Shown one piece after another: positions 1 through 7,517 of a stretch of 64,000 nucleotides of DNA. Source of the DNA: Anaerocolumna sp. (GTDB taxonomy: Bacteria > Bacillota > Clostridia > Lachnospirales > Lachnospiraceae); assembly GCA_029256725.1 (NCBI GenBank), contig JAQSXJ010000019.1:1-64000 (forward strand). Reading direction: 5' to 3'. Both the position numbers and the translations under genes were made by a program. A model generated the notes under the pieces. That model was not told the DNA's origin. It ran no database searches and saw only the letters and a program-made list of their open reading frames with translations. How positions within the stretch are numbered: position 1 is the stretch's first letter; each line of letters begins with the position of its first letter.

Positions 1-78
1 CCCGCTCATAGCAGTTGCTTTCTTAATTCTCATCATCCGTATAAAAGGAGAAATCTTATCGAAGTCCCTGATATCCAT
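1..78 (-). CDS. N-terminal fragment of an unidentified protein, cut by the window edge
   Basis: An open frame runs from an ATG at 78 to the left edge and encodes 26 residues beginning MDIRDFDKISPFIR. A GAGG ribosome site lies a few bases upstream of the ATG, which supports a real start. The short stretch recalls the N-terminus of AraC-type regulators with an arabinose-binding-like domain, but too little is visible to assign a family. Confidence 0.4.
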   Translation of the reverse strand, partial: MDIRDFDKISPFIRMMRIKKATAMSG

Positions 79-540
79 TTCGTATCCTCATTCTTTTTTC
101 TTAATGTGCTTATGAGATTATGAACATAAATCTTGTTCAGAATCTCGTTGCTCCAATCAGAATTCACATGTAAGTTTGTAATTCATCATTTCGTTTTCAT
201 TATACCGTACAATTCTCCCCTTTTGTCAAAATCAATTATTATATCCATTGTCCAGATGTAATAATAACCCCTTATAATTATTTATTACATATTCAATTAT
301 ACTTCCAAAGGAAATATATGTATTTATTAAGCATTATATTTATTTGTCAAATTCTACACTTCTATTTCTTTAATATTGTTTGGATCTTTTATACACGCCA
401 AATGCATCAAGGAATTACCTGTAAAATACCAATAGCAAAAGCAGACAGCGGTAAGTCCTACAATGTGGGCTAAAATATTTGCACTTTCCTTTAGCGTTGT
501 TAATCTTACGTGGAATAAGAAAAGCTTAATGTATTTAAAA
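79..540. other. AT-rich intergenic region without a convincing gene
   Basis: Between the edge gene and the telA terminator the DNA is AT-rich with scattered stops. A 73-codon minus-strand frame ends at 354. Its 3' half, ending in ANILAHIVGL...IKEIEV, looks mildly protein-like with one hydrophobic stretch. Its 5' half runs through the telA terminator hairpin and has no ribosome site. It may be the tail of a decayed membrane protein, but I do not call it a gene. Confidence 0.4.
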
Positions 541-580
541 GAAGCATGGTAAATTCTGAATATCAGAACTTCCATGCTTC
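541..580 (-). terminator. Rho-independent terminator of the xpaC-telA operon
   Basis: GAAGCATGG pairs with CCATGCTTC, and an inner TTCTGA/TCAGAA stem extends the hairpin. On the minus strand it is followed by TTTT. It lies 39 bases beyond the telA stop. Confidence 0.8.
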
Positions 581-618
581 TTTCATTAATTACAATTGTA
601 AGTGCTTTGCTGAATTAT

Positions 619-1752
619 TTATCCTCTCATACTGAGCAGTTTATTCTTTAATTCATTTTCAATACGGTTTAATTCAACTTCTACTTCTTTTCTCTTCTGG
701 CGGCCTTCTGTCTGAATACGAAGAACTTCATCCAATGTAGAAATTAAAGATTCATTGGTTGTACGGAGTGTTTCAATATCAACGATACCGCGTTCGGATT
801 CCTTAGCGGTCTCAATAGTTGCCATCTTAAGGGTTTCTGCATTCTTTCTTAACAACTCATTTGTCATATCGGTTACTTCTCTCTGTGCTTTTGCAGCCTG
901 TGTGGAATGAGCTACTCCAAGAGCAAGTACCATCTGGCTCTTCCAAAGAGGTATTGTATTAACGAGCGTTGACTGAATTTTCTCGGTCATTAATGTATCA
1001 TTTCCCTGAACCAATCGAATCTGTGGAGCCATTTGAATGGATATCATTCTGGTAAGCTCCAGGTCATGTATCTTCTTCTCAAAACGATTTATTACTGATA
1101 CAAGATCATTAACAGCCTGAGCGTCCTCAGGTAATCTACTGACATTGGATTTCTCAACTAATTTAGGCAGCTCTTCTTCCTGAACCTGAACAATCTTCTT
1201 TTTACCTGCCAGAATGTACATGGACAGCTCTTTAAAATAGGTTTTATTCAGCTCATACATTTTATCCAGCATGGATATATCCTTAAGCATCTGTATCTGG
1301 TGAGCTTCTAATACCTTACAGATCTTATTGATATTTACTTCTGCTTTATCGTATTTCGCTTTCATTATGTTTAGCTTATTAGCACTTTTTTTGAAAAATC
1401 CCAGGATACCTTTATCTTCTGTATCCGCTTCAAAACTCTTTAACTCCATTACTACATCTGAGAGCATATTTCCTATCTCCCCCAGATCCTTAGTCTTAAC
1501 ATTATTCAACGCAGATTCTGAAAAGTCAGCAATCTTCTTCTGGGCACCTGCTCCATATTGAAGCACCAGATTGGATTTCGTAAGGTCTATCTTACTGGCA
1601 AAGTCCTCTACCATTTTCTTTTCTTCTACTGTCAGTGTACTTTCATCAATTTGCTGAACCTGTTGCTTCTCCTCTTGAATCTTAAGCAGAGAGGGCTCTT
1701 TTACTTCCTCCTCAAAAGGGTCAAAGGTTAAGGTAGGTGTTTCTCCATTCAT
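619..1752 (-). CDS. telA: TelA/YaaN family protein (toxic anion resistance family)
   Basis: This 377-residue cytosolic, mostly helical protein matches the TelA family, first named for tellurite resistance and now linked to envelope stress and antibiotic tolerance in Firmicutes. The family pattern is visible as coiled-coil-like helices, the segment SMLDKMYELNKTYFKELSMYILAGKKK near residue 165, and the conserved C-terminal run of TAKESERGIVDIETLRTTNESL followed by DEVLRIQ and a basic stretch. The length is normal. It sits 16 bases behind xpaC, the partner that also accompanies telA genes in Bacillus, so the two are co-transcribed. The molecular function is not settled for the family. Confidence 0.9.
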   Translation of the reverse strand: MNGETPTLTFDPFEEEVKEPSLLKIQEEKQQVQQIDESTLTVEEKKMVEDFASKIDLTKSNLVLQYGAGAQKKIADFSESALNNVKTKDLGEIGNMLSDVVMELKSFEADTEDKGILGFFKKSANKLNIMKAKYDKAEVNINKICKVLEAHQIQMLKDISMLDKMYELNKTYFKELSMYILAGKKKIVQVQEEELPKLVEKSNVSRLPEDAQAVNDLVSVINRFEKKIHDLELTRMISIQMAPQIRLVQGNDTLMTEKIQSTLVNTIPLWKSQMVLALGVAHSTQAAKAQREVTDMTNELLRKNAETLKMATIETAKESERGIVDIETLRTTNESLISTLDEVLRIQTEGRQKRKEVEVELNRIENELKNKLLSMRG

Positions 1753-1768
1753 TTATTTATCCTCCAGT

Positions 1769-3103
1769 TTATTCATTCGATACAAAATCCTTACGTGTCA
1801 GACCTTCTTGTGCAAGAAGTGTTTCCAATACAGATATATCACTGGAAACATCCATGGTCACATCTTCATAAAGGCTGTCCAGCAAATTCTCAAAAGCGTG
1901 ATTTATTGTATTAAGCGTTTCTTCAATCTCATTCTTAGCGGTTGATATATTATCACCTTCAACAGATAATCTATCGAATTCTTTGTAGGCATTTACCAGC
2001 TTTAAGGTAGTCGGAAGATAATAATCCATAAACTTCTGGATATCTGTCAACTGGCTGGGATGCTGTTCAATATATAAAAAGATCTTACCGATGACTTCTT
2101 CCAAACGATCTAATCTTTTTGATATCTCCTCACCTGGAATTGCATCGTTTGCTTCTCTTATCTGCTGGATACAAGATCTGCCGGCTTCTATAGCTTTTCT
2201 GACTTCATAATCATTGGCAGCGGATGTTCCTGCTTGTCCCTCCATGTTATCTTTCTTAACATTAGACATCTCCTGCATGCGAATACTCTTCTGCAGCTCC
2301 TGATATTGCTTGTAGCTTTCCTGATTTAGCATAATGCAGGTCTCCTGCTCGTCAAACCTTCCTTCTGGGAACATGCCGATATTAATCATCTTTCGTAGAT
2401 CTTTTATCACATACTTACGTTTGAGTCCTAAAGCAGAAGTAAGATCATTAATAGCGTAATACGGTCGCCCCTTAAACAAATCTGTATAACGTCGGAATCG
2501 TCTCAGTCTTTTTCTTAAAGAACCACCTCTGGCAGACAATGTACAGCTTATAAGAAAAAAAGGTATAAAAGAAAGCGCTATCGTAAACAAACTTGCTTTA
2601 CTGTTCATATACCCAACCAAAGCCAGAACAAATGCTCCTATCCCAAAAAGACTCATTCCAATACTTCCAAATACTGTATAGAGTATACTTGCTACTTTAC
2701 CCACCGGCACTTGTGGATATTGCTGCCTTTGATTAGTAACTGAGGTATTTGTCTGTTTCGGCGGTACGGAAGACTTATAGGCTTCGTATTGCTGCTTTCT
2801 TTTGTAGTCTGTCCCCGCACTGGAGTTATTCTCGTTGTTTTTCCTGTAATTTTGCTCTTTATAATTCTCTTTGTTCTCATTTTTATGTTCGTTCTGGTCA
2901 CGATTCATGGACTCATTTGAGTTCCAATGAATATTTCGATAACTGCCATATCCTGAATTAAGAGCATCTTTCACTTCATCTAATGCACCTTTTACTGTAC
3001 TGCTTATATCTCTATTTAACTGATGAAAGTCCCTACTATTCACTGCATTCTGGACTATATCCCTTATTTCCTCACCCAAATCAGTGAAATTCCTTCTATC
3101 CAT
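1769..3103 (-). CDS. xpaC: XpaC-family membrane protein
   Basis: The 444-residue product belongs to the XpaC family (5-bromo-4-chloroindolyl phosphate hydrolysis protein), the usual partner of TelA. Residues 1-130 are hydrophilic, Asn/Lys/Gln-rich and probably disordered. Two closely spaced membrane segments follow (about 135-190: ILYTVFGSIGMSLFGIGAF and LFTIALSFIPFFLI). After them come a basic patch with a winged-helix-like segment (YYAINDLTSALGLKRKYVIKDL) and a helical C-terminal domain. The GCGGAGG ribosome site lies 8 bases before the ATG. The enzymatic name comes from an old indirect assay, so the real role is unknown. Confidence 0.85.
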   Translation of the reverse strand: MDRRNFTDLGEEIRDIVQNAVNSRDFHQLNRDISSTVKGALDEVKDALNSGYGSYRNIHWNSNESMNRDQNEHKNENKENYKEQNYRKNNENNSSAGTDYKRKQQYEAYKSSVPPKQTNTSVTNQRQQYPQVPVGKVASILYTVFGSIGMSLFGIGAFVLALVGYMNSKASLFTIALSFIPFFLISCTLSARGGSLRKRLRRFRRYTDLFKGRPYYAINDLTSALGLKRKYVIKDLRKMINIGMFPEGRFDEQETCIMLNQESYKQYQELQKSIRMQEMSNVKKDNMEGQAGTSAANDYEVRKAIEAGRSCIQQIREANDAIPGEEISKRLDRLEEVIGKIFLYIEQHPSQLTDIQKFMDYYLPTTLKLVNAYKEFDRLSVEGDNISTAKNEIEETLNTINHAFENLLDSLYEDVTMDVSSDISVLETLLAQEGLTRKDFVSNE

Positions 3104-3146
3104 TACAATTCCTCCGCTATATTACCGTCAACATATAACTAGCCTT

Positions 3147-3175
3147 ATTATATCGTATTTTCTATGAATTAACAA
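3147..3175 (-). promoter_or_regulatory. Promoter for xpaC-telA
   Basis: On the minus strand TTGTTA (3175-3170) and TATAAT (3152-3147) are separated by 17 bases, and the xpaC start lies 44 bases downstream of the -10 box. This is a good sigma-A type match. Confidence 0.6.
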
Positions 3176-3360
3176 TTTAAAATATGATTGAAATATTATT
3201 AAGTTTTTAATCAAATTATAATATTTGTTAGAATAAAAGGTACTATTTATTACCTTCCTATAGCATAACAATAATAAAGTCGTTTTACAAGTTGTATTAA
3301 CCTATTAAATGAAATTAATCCTATGTGTATTCCTGTGTTTTTATGATATAATATAAGCGT

Positions 3361-3627
3361 AATGAGGAATTGTGAACTTGCTTATGAATTCCGATGGGAG
3401 CCACAAGATCATGAATACGCTTTATGTTCATGATAATGAAATAGCATAATGAGGAATTGCAAGCTTGTTTGTGAATTCTGATTGGAGCCAAGATCATGAA
3501 TACGCTTTATGTTCATGATAATGAAAGCTTAATGAGGAATTGCAAGCTTGTTTGTGAATTCCGATGGGAGCCAAGATCATGAATACGCTTTATGCATGAT
3601 ATAATGAAAGCGTAATGAGAAATTCCG
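3361..3627 (+). repeat. Three tandem 83-87 bp repeats plus a partial fourth
   Basis: Units start at 3361, 3448, 3531 and (partial) 3614. Each begins AATGAGGAATT. Each holds two inverted repeats, GGAATT...AATTCC and ATCATGAA...TTCATGAT, and ends with a -10-like element (TGATATAAT at 3345-3352 and 3598-3605, TGATAAT in the middle units). The last unit leads straight into the ribosome site of the secreted protein at 3664. Confidence 0.9.
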
Positions 3628-3663
3628 AACGAAAGTTTAAATAAGAATTGAGGAGGTATGTAT

Positions 3664-4272
3664 TTGAAAAAGTTTATAATATTACTGCTCGCTATAGTTC
3701 TATTATTGCCGGTTAGGGTAAATGCCGCAACAGTTTATACCATAAGTTCTGATAATTACACCCTGTTTCCAAAAGAAACTATTGTTTTAGAAATCCTAAA
3801 AAATTACGAGCCGGTCACTGGAAAAGTAAAGTGGACAAGCAGTAATAAAAAAGTTGCAACTGTAACCAGCAAAGGGAAAGTTACTGCTAAAGCAAAAGGA
3901 AAATCTGTTATCACTGCCACCTATGGCAAAAAAACATATCAATGTAATATAAAAGTTAGCGCCAGTACAGAAGCCGTAATGATCTTTCAGGATAATACAA
4001 GCGACTCAGGAGATTCATCAAATTCTGACGATACCGGTAATTCCGAGGCCTCTTACATAACCTTAAGTAAATACAATTCTTTGAATAGCGGAATCAGCTA
4101 TGCTGAGGCAGCTAAACTTATCAGTGCGGATGGAGATGTACTCGACACTACAAAAGCTGGTGAAAGCACTAAAATCACTTATGTTTGGTACGGCAAAGAC
4201 GGAACGTCAAATGCTGTAATTGTATTTGTAAATGATAAACTTGAGAGTAAAACTCAGACTTCACTTCAATAA
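3664..4272 (+). CDS. Secreted Big2 and BLIP-like domain protein
   Basis: A signal peptide (KKFIILLLAIVLLLPVRVNA) is followed by a bacterial Ig-like Big2 domain (about 25-100, with WTSSNKKVATVTSKGKVTAKAKG), a Ser/Asp-rich linker (about 112-130) and a C-terminal domain. That last domain starts ITLSKYNSLNSGISYAEAAKLI and contains YVWYGKDGTSNAVIVFVNDK, which fits the BLIP-like/DUF3862 fold found in secreted small-domain proteins. I prefer the TTG at 3664, 7 bases after AGGAGG, over the ATG at 3658, which is only one base from it. It probably acts outside the membrane as an adhesin-like or binding protein. The partner is unknown. It follows the 83 bp repeat array, which may supply its promoters. 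Confidence 0.8.
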   Translation: MKKFIILLLAIVLLLPVRVNAATVYTISSDNYTLFPKETIVLEILKNYEPVTGKVKWTSSNKKVATVTSKGKVTAKAKGKSVITATYGKKTYQCNIKVSASTEAVMIFQDNTSDSGDSSNSDDTGNSEASYITLSKYNSLNSGISYAEAAKLISADGDVLDTTKAGESTKITYVWYGKDGTSNAVIVFVNDKLESKTQTSLQ

Positions 4273-4282
4273 TTACAAAAAG

Positions 4283-4492
4283 GGCTGTTGCATTTAAACA
4301 ATGTTGCTGTAAAAGATCCTATGGCATTCCTCACCACACCGGCTTCAAGACACATTACCAATTTTGCGTGCTACAATCGTAGAAAAAATTATTCGCTTTT
4401 TAGCACACGAAATCGTCAACATGTCTCTTAGGCAGTGTATTTCAGGTAAACCATGGAGCCTTTTACAGCCTTACATTCATTTCGCAACAGCC
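4283..4492. repeat. 210 bp element with 42 bp terminal inverted repeats (MITE-like, may also terminate transcription)
   Basis: The left arm (4283-4324, GGCTGTTGCA...CTATGG) is an imperfect inverted copy of the right arm (4451-4492, CCATGG...GCAACAGCC). A-rich and T-rich tracts flank the arms, so the ends can form a bidirectional terminator between two converging genes. The interior has a further imperfect inverted repeat (TTTTGCGTGCTA/TAGCACACGAAA). A related single arm occurs at 42907-42949. I see no open frame inside. Confidence 0.7.
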
Positions 4493-4499
4493 TTTTTTA

Positions 4500-4757
4500 T
4501 CAGGGTTTATATACAATCTTTCGAACTGTTTCATAAGCAAGACCAAATTCTACTGCTATATCTTCTATTGTACCCCTTTTTATGATGTAATTTAATCCGA
4601 AGGTTTCTATTTTGAAAATATTGCCTCGATCCATTTTTTCGCCCCATTTGGATCGTTCTTCACCGGCAGGGATATATATAACCTCTCCATTGATATGTTT
4701 TTGGATTTCTGCTATTAGATAATCCGGTAATACTTCTGCTGCATTTATATATTTCAT
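4500..4757 (-). CDS. CD3324-family small helix-turn-helix protein
   Basis: This 85-residue protein begins MKYINAAEVLPDYLIAEIQKHINGEVIYIP and ends with GTIEDIAVEFGLAYETVRKIVY, the pattern of the CD3324 family found in clostridia. The C-terminal half looks like a helix-turn-helix (IEDIAVEFGLAYETVRKIV, about 62-80), and the family is thought to resemble the Mor-activator DNA-binding domain. It is monocistronic, and its stop abuts the inverted-repeat element at 4283-4492. The target is unknown. Confidence 0.8.
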   Translation of the reverse strand: MKYINAAEVLPDYLIAEIQKHINGEVIYIPAGEERSKWGEKMDRGNIFKIETFGLNYIIKRGTIEDIAVEFGLAYETVRKIVYKP

Positions 4758-5134
4758 GTTATCCGCTCCTTATTTATAATTGATAAATAAAGTGCAGAGT
4801 CCAGCAGTAGTTGACTTTATAAGTTTAGCCTACTTTCTCACATTTGTAATAGATAAAGTTTATTCAATATTCCAACATTAATGTTACAAAGTAAGATAAC
4901 TTATTACCCATACAGAATAGTTCACTATTGCTTACTCTGCATGGGATAAAGCTTGTTGAAGACCGTTTCGCAAAATTAATTTCATTTTCATTTGCCCTAT
5001 ACCCCCAGTTAGTTAATATATGTAGCTTTATTTTAACCTCAATGTTACGTGCTGTCTACTATTTGTTAATTATGATATTTTACCTTACATTTTCGTCTTC
5101 ATTAACTTCGTTCATACTTGCATTATACTTTTTT
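4758..5134. other. Intergenic region with one hairpin
   Basis: No convincing gene is present. A plus-strand frame of 95 codons from 4928 is low in complexity, hydrophobic and runs into blaR1. At about 4900-4952 an imperfect inverted repeat (TTATTACCCATACAGA / TCTGCATGGGATAA) could form a hairpin of unknown role. The promoter of the CD3324-type gene must lie near 4760-4850. Confidence 0.5.
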
Positions 5135-6754
5135 TCATTTGGCTATTCTTTCTGCTTCAGCTTGGACAGCTGCTTCTTTTTCTTTTTCTCTAACTTGTTC
5201 TATACTAAGATATAATTTGCCATCTAATTGATAAGAATATGTTATATCATATTGAATAGCTTTATCAGACCATTTCTTTTTAATATCATCTATTGCGGTC
5301 ACTATTGCTTCCCAATTATACGGTTTGCTGGAATCATTATTTTTTACTAAATTAGACATATCACCAACAATTCCATTCAGAGATTTATTGTATTCCTTTA
5401 CTGTCAGGGAAATTCCATCTGTTACTTTACATCCAATGGTGTATTCCAATATACCTGATGAATCACTATCTGAGTTGCCATCAACAGTACTATTGATACG
5501 AAAACCATTCCAATCATTTAATAGTGCCGTTACAATATTTATTAAAAAATCTGCTGTCTCATTTGTAAATCGAACATTTTTTATCTTTTCATCCCGCCCT
5601 ATCCGGTTTATCAGTTCCATATATTCCTTTTTATCAACAGTTTGTATTAATTTCATCCGGTATTCTATAAGGCTCATTTCCTGATAGCCTTTATACTGTA
5701 ACGCTTCCAACATGTTATACTCTGCTTTGGTATAATTGATTTCCGGTATCGGTATAAGTTTGACATCCTTTTCAGCCGCAGAGGTTGCAAAGACTGTGGT
5801 GATACCAATGACAAGCACTGCTGCAGCACAAATAGCCAATTTTGACAGCTTCTTTATTTTCATGATTGCTGTTATCCTTTCTTCAATACAGTTTTTATTA
5901 AAATTGCTAAATAATAGGTTTTCGCTGCTTTTCTCTTCCTCCATACCAATCAAAGTAAGTGCATAGGAAGATTTGTTTCCTTCACCGAATTTTCTTACAA
6001 CCGCTTCATCGCAAGCCAATTCGATATCCCTGTTAAAGAGCAGAAACATCACCCAGACAAGGGGATTGAACCAGTGAATGCATAAAGCCACTACAAAGAG
6101 TAATTTTAAACCATTATCAAAACTACAGATATGAGTAAATTCATGCATCAAGACATATTTCAGCCTCTCTTTATTTTCCCAATCCGTCTTACCGGGCATT
6201 AGGATAACCGGATGATATATTCCATAGGTTAACGGAACGTTTGTCTGTCCCGACTGTCTTACTTCAACTTTACGCCTTATCCTGTGGTCTTTAAGCCATT
6301 GCTCAATAATAGGCTGCTTAACAGGAAGTGACATGGCAAACTCTCTTTTACTGCGAAAATAATTCACACAGAAATAAATTGATAAAATCAGTAGTCCCAT
6401 ACCCCATATTATCAATAGTACATTCATTTTCCCTGTCTCTGTTCCTGCAATTAGTTCAGAGGGATAGTAAGCGGTCTGTACCTTAGAAATATCGATACTA
6501 TTATTACTTTCAGCTTTGCTATTAATACTTTCAGGCTGAAATATATATTGCTCAGCAGTTTCTCTGGTGCTGCTAAATATTGTATAGATACTAAGAGGTG
6601 AACTTATGTTAATGGGTATCAGTAATCTTATTAATACAATTAACCACAATATCAGAAATACCTTTTTAGGCAATTTGTTCATCCATACCGTACGAATAAC
6701 AGTAATTACCATTATCATAACGGAAGCTGATAAAGTCATTTCAATGAAATTCAT
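5135..6754 (-). CDS. blaR1: BlaR1-family M56 metallopeptidase sensor
   Basis: The 539-residue membrane protein has N-terminal membrane segments (about 1-20, 28-50, 108-128). A cytosolic M56 zinc-peptidase domain follows with HEFTH (LMHEFTHICSFDNGLK, about residue 200) and the downstream ELACDEAVV. A last membrane segment sits near 305-325, and the extracellular C-terminal domain is about 210 residues long. BlaR1-type proteins sense a cell-wall signal outside and trigger inactivation of the BlaI repressor. This C-terminal domain is not a penicillin-binding sensor domain: no SxxK/KTG pattern is apparent. The ligand may therefore differ from beta-lactams. The start overlaps the blaI stop by 4 bases. 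Confidence 0.85.
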   Translation of the reverse strand: MNFIEMTLSASVMIMVITVIRTVWMNKLPKKVFLILWLIVLIRLLIPINISSPLSIYTIFSSTRETAEQYIFQPESINSKAESNNSIDISKVQTAYYPSELIAGTETGKMNVLLIIWGMGLLILSIYFCVNYFRSKREFAMSLPVKQPIIEQWLKDHRIRRKVEVRQSGQTNVPLTYGIYHPVILMPGKTDWENKERLKYVLMHEFTHICSFDNGLKLLFVVALCIHWFNPLVWVMFLLFNRDIELACDEAVVRKFGEGNKSSYALTLIGMEEEKSSENLLFSNFNKNCIEERITAIMKIKKLSKLAICAAAVLVIGITTVFATSAAEKDVKLIPIPEINYTKAEYNMLEALQYKGYQEMSLIEYRMKLIQTVDKKEYMELINRIGRDEKIKNVRFTNETADFLINIVTALLNDWNGFRINSTVDGNSDSDSSGILEYTIGCKVTDGISLTVKEYNKSLNGIVGDMSNLVKNNDSSKPYNWEAIVTAIDDIKKKWSDKAIQYDITYSYQLDGKLYLSIEQVREKEKEAAVQAEAERIAK

Positions 6755-7125
6755 TCCTTCCCTTTCCCTTCCGTCCCTTCTACAATGTTTTTAAGTTTCC
6801 CAATCTGTTCTTCTGATAATTTCTTTCTGTTTAATAATGCTGCGAACAAATTATCAACAGACCCTCCATATATCTTATTTATCAGTTCATCGGTTTCAGC
6901 TTCCTGTACTTCTTCCCTTGTAATAAGAGCATGGCACACAAAGTTGGGTTCAAAGCGTTCAAGGGCTCCTTTTTGGATACATCGCTTAATCAAGGTGTAG
7001 GTGGTATTTTTGTTCCATCCTGTCTCCTCCTTTAGAACATCAGCAATATACTTTGCAGTGGTATCTCCTGTATTCCATATCACTTCCATTATTTTCAATT
7101 CTGATTCAAAAAGTTTAACTGTCAT
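6751..7125 (-). CDS. blaI: BlaI/MecI/CopY-family repressor
   Basis: The 124-residue winged-helix repressor shows the family opening (ESELKIMEVIWNTGDTTAKYIADVLKEETGWNKNTTYTLIKRCIQKGAL, with the recognition helix at about 40-55) and a C-terminal dimerisation and cleavage region (AALLNRKKLSEEQIGKLKNIV). It normally represses its own operon until BlaR1 signalling leads to its cleavage. The perfect palindrome at 7240-7297 upstream is the obvious operator. No beta-lactamase gene is seen nearby, so the regulated output could be elsewhere or the operon itself. Confidence 0.9.
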   Translation of the reverse strand: MTVKLFESELKIMEVIWNTGDTTAKYIADVLKEETGWNKNTTYTLIKRCIQKGALERFEPNFVCHALITREEVQEAETDELINKIYGGSVDNLFAALLNRKKLSEEQIGKLKNIVEGTEGKGKE

Positions 7126-7214
7126 TTATTCCTCATTTCCGCCGATACAACGGCATTAAGTCTTTTGAAAGAAGTTTGAAACTGAATTTGACCTGTTTTT
7201 CATCTTCTTTTCTA

Positions 7215-7232
7215 AGAGAAAGCGCTTTCTCT
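7215..7232. promoter_or_regulatory. 18 bp perfect palindrome upstream of blaI
   Basis: AGAGAAAGCGCTTTCTCT is fully self-complementary and lies 8 bases from the larger BlaI-type palindrome. It could bind a second dimeric regulator. Its centre AAAGCGCTTT resembles catabolite-responsive elements. Confidence 0.45.
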
Positions 7233-7239
7233 CACGTAT

Positions 7240-7297
7240 CAATTGTATAAGACTGTAGTAGTCTGCATTCTTAGACTACTACAGTCTTATACAATTG
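7240..7297. promoter_or_regulatory. Probable BlaI operator: 25 bp perfect inverted repeat
   Basis: Two 25-base arms (7240-7264 and 7273-7297) are exact inverted copies around an 8-base loop. Each arm holds GACTGTAGTAGTC or its complement GACTACTACAGTC, itself near-palindromic and close to known BlaI/MecI half-sites (TACA/TGTA). It lies 115-172 bases upstream of the blaI start on the minus strand. Confidence 0.75.
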
Positions 7298-7317
7298 TCA
7301 AGACCTTCCTGTAAAAT

Positions 7318-7390
7318 AAAAAAAGCATACTCTCCTCTTTATCCTTTGTATTCAGCTTAACATCTGCCATACAAGAGAAGAATATGCCTT
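7318..7390 (-). terminator. Terminator of the selenium-molybdenum hydroxylase operon
   Basis: The arms GCATACTCTCCTCTT (7325-7339) and AAGAGAAGAATATGC (7373-7387) pair with few mismatches. On the minus strand they are followed by a run of seven T. It is the strongest terminator after the xanthine dehydrogenase gene. Confidence 0.7.
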
Positions 7391-7438
7391 TTATAATATC
7401 TTGGGTGTTCATATACAGCTAAATTAAGCCTTTTTACT

Positions 7439-7485
7439 TTAACCAGGAAAAGCTCCCTATAAGGAAGCTTTTTAAATCTGGTTAA
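7439..7485 (-). terminator. Nested hairpin just downstream of the xanthine dehydrogenase gene
   Basis: TTAACCAG pairs with CTGGTTAA outside an inner AAAGCT.../AGCTTT stem. No T tract follows on the minus strand, so it may be a 3'-end stabiliser that works together with the terminator at 7318-7390. Confidence 0.55.
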
Positions 7486-7517
7486 GAGGAAACTACAATT
7501 CAATTTATATTCCTATA

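Noticed and set aside
354-575. 73-codon minus-strand frame
   Set aside because: It contains the telA terminator hairpin, has no ribosome site and no recognisable family. Only its last third looks faintly protein-like.
4928-5215. Plus-strand hydrophobic frame of 95 codons
   Set aside because: Low-complexity Phe/Leu/Ser-rich, no ribosome site, and its end is antisense to blaR1.
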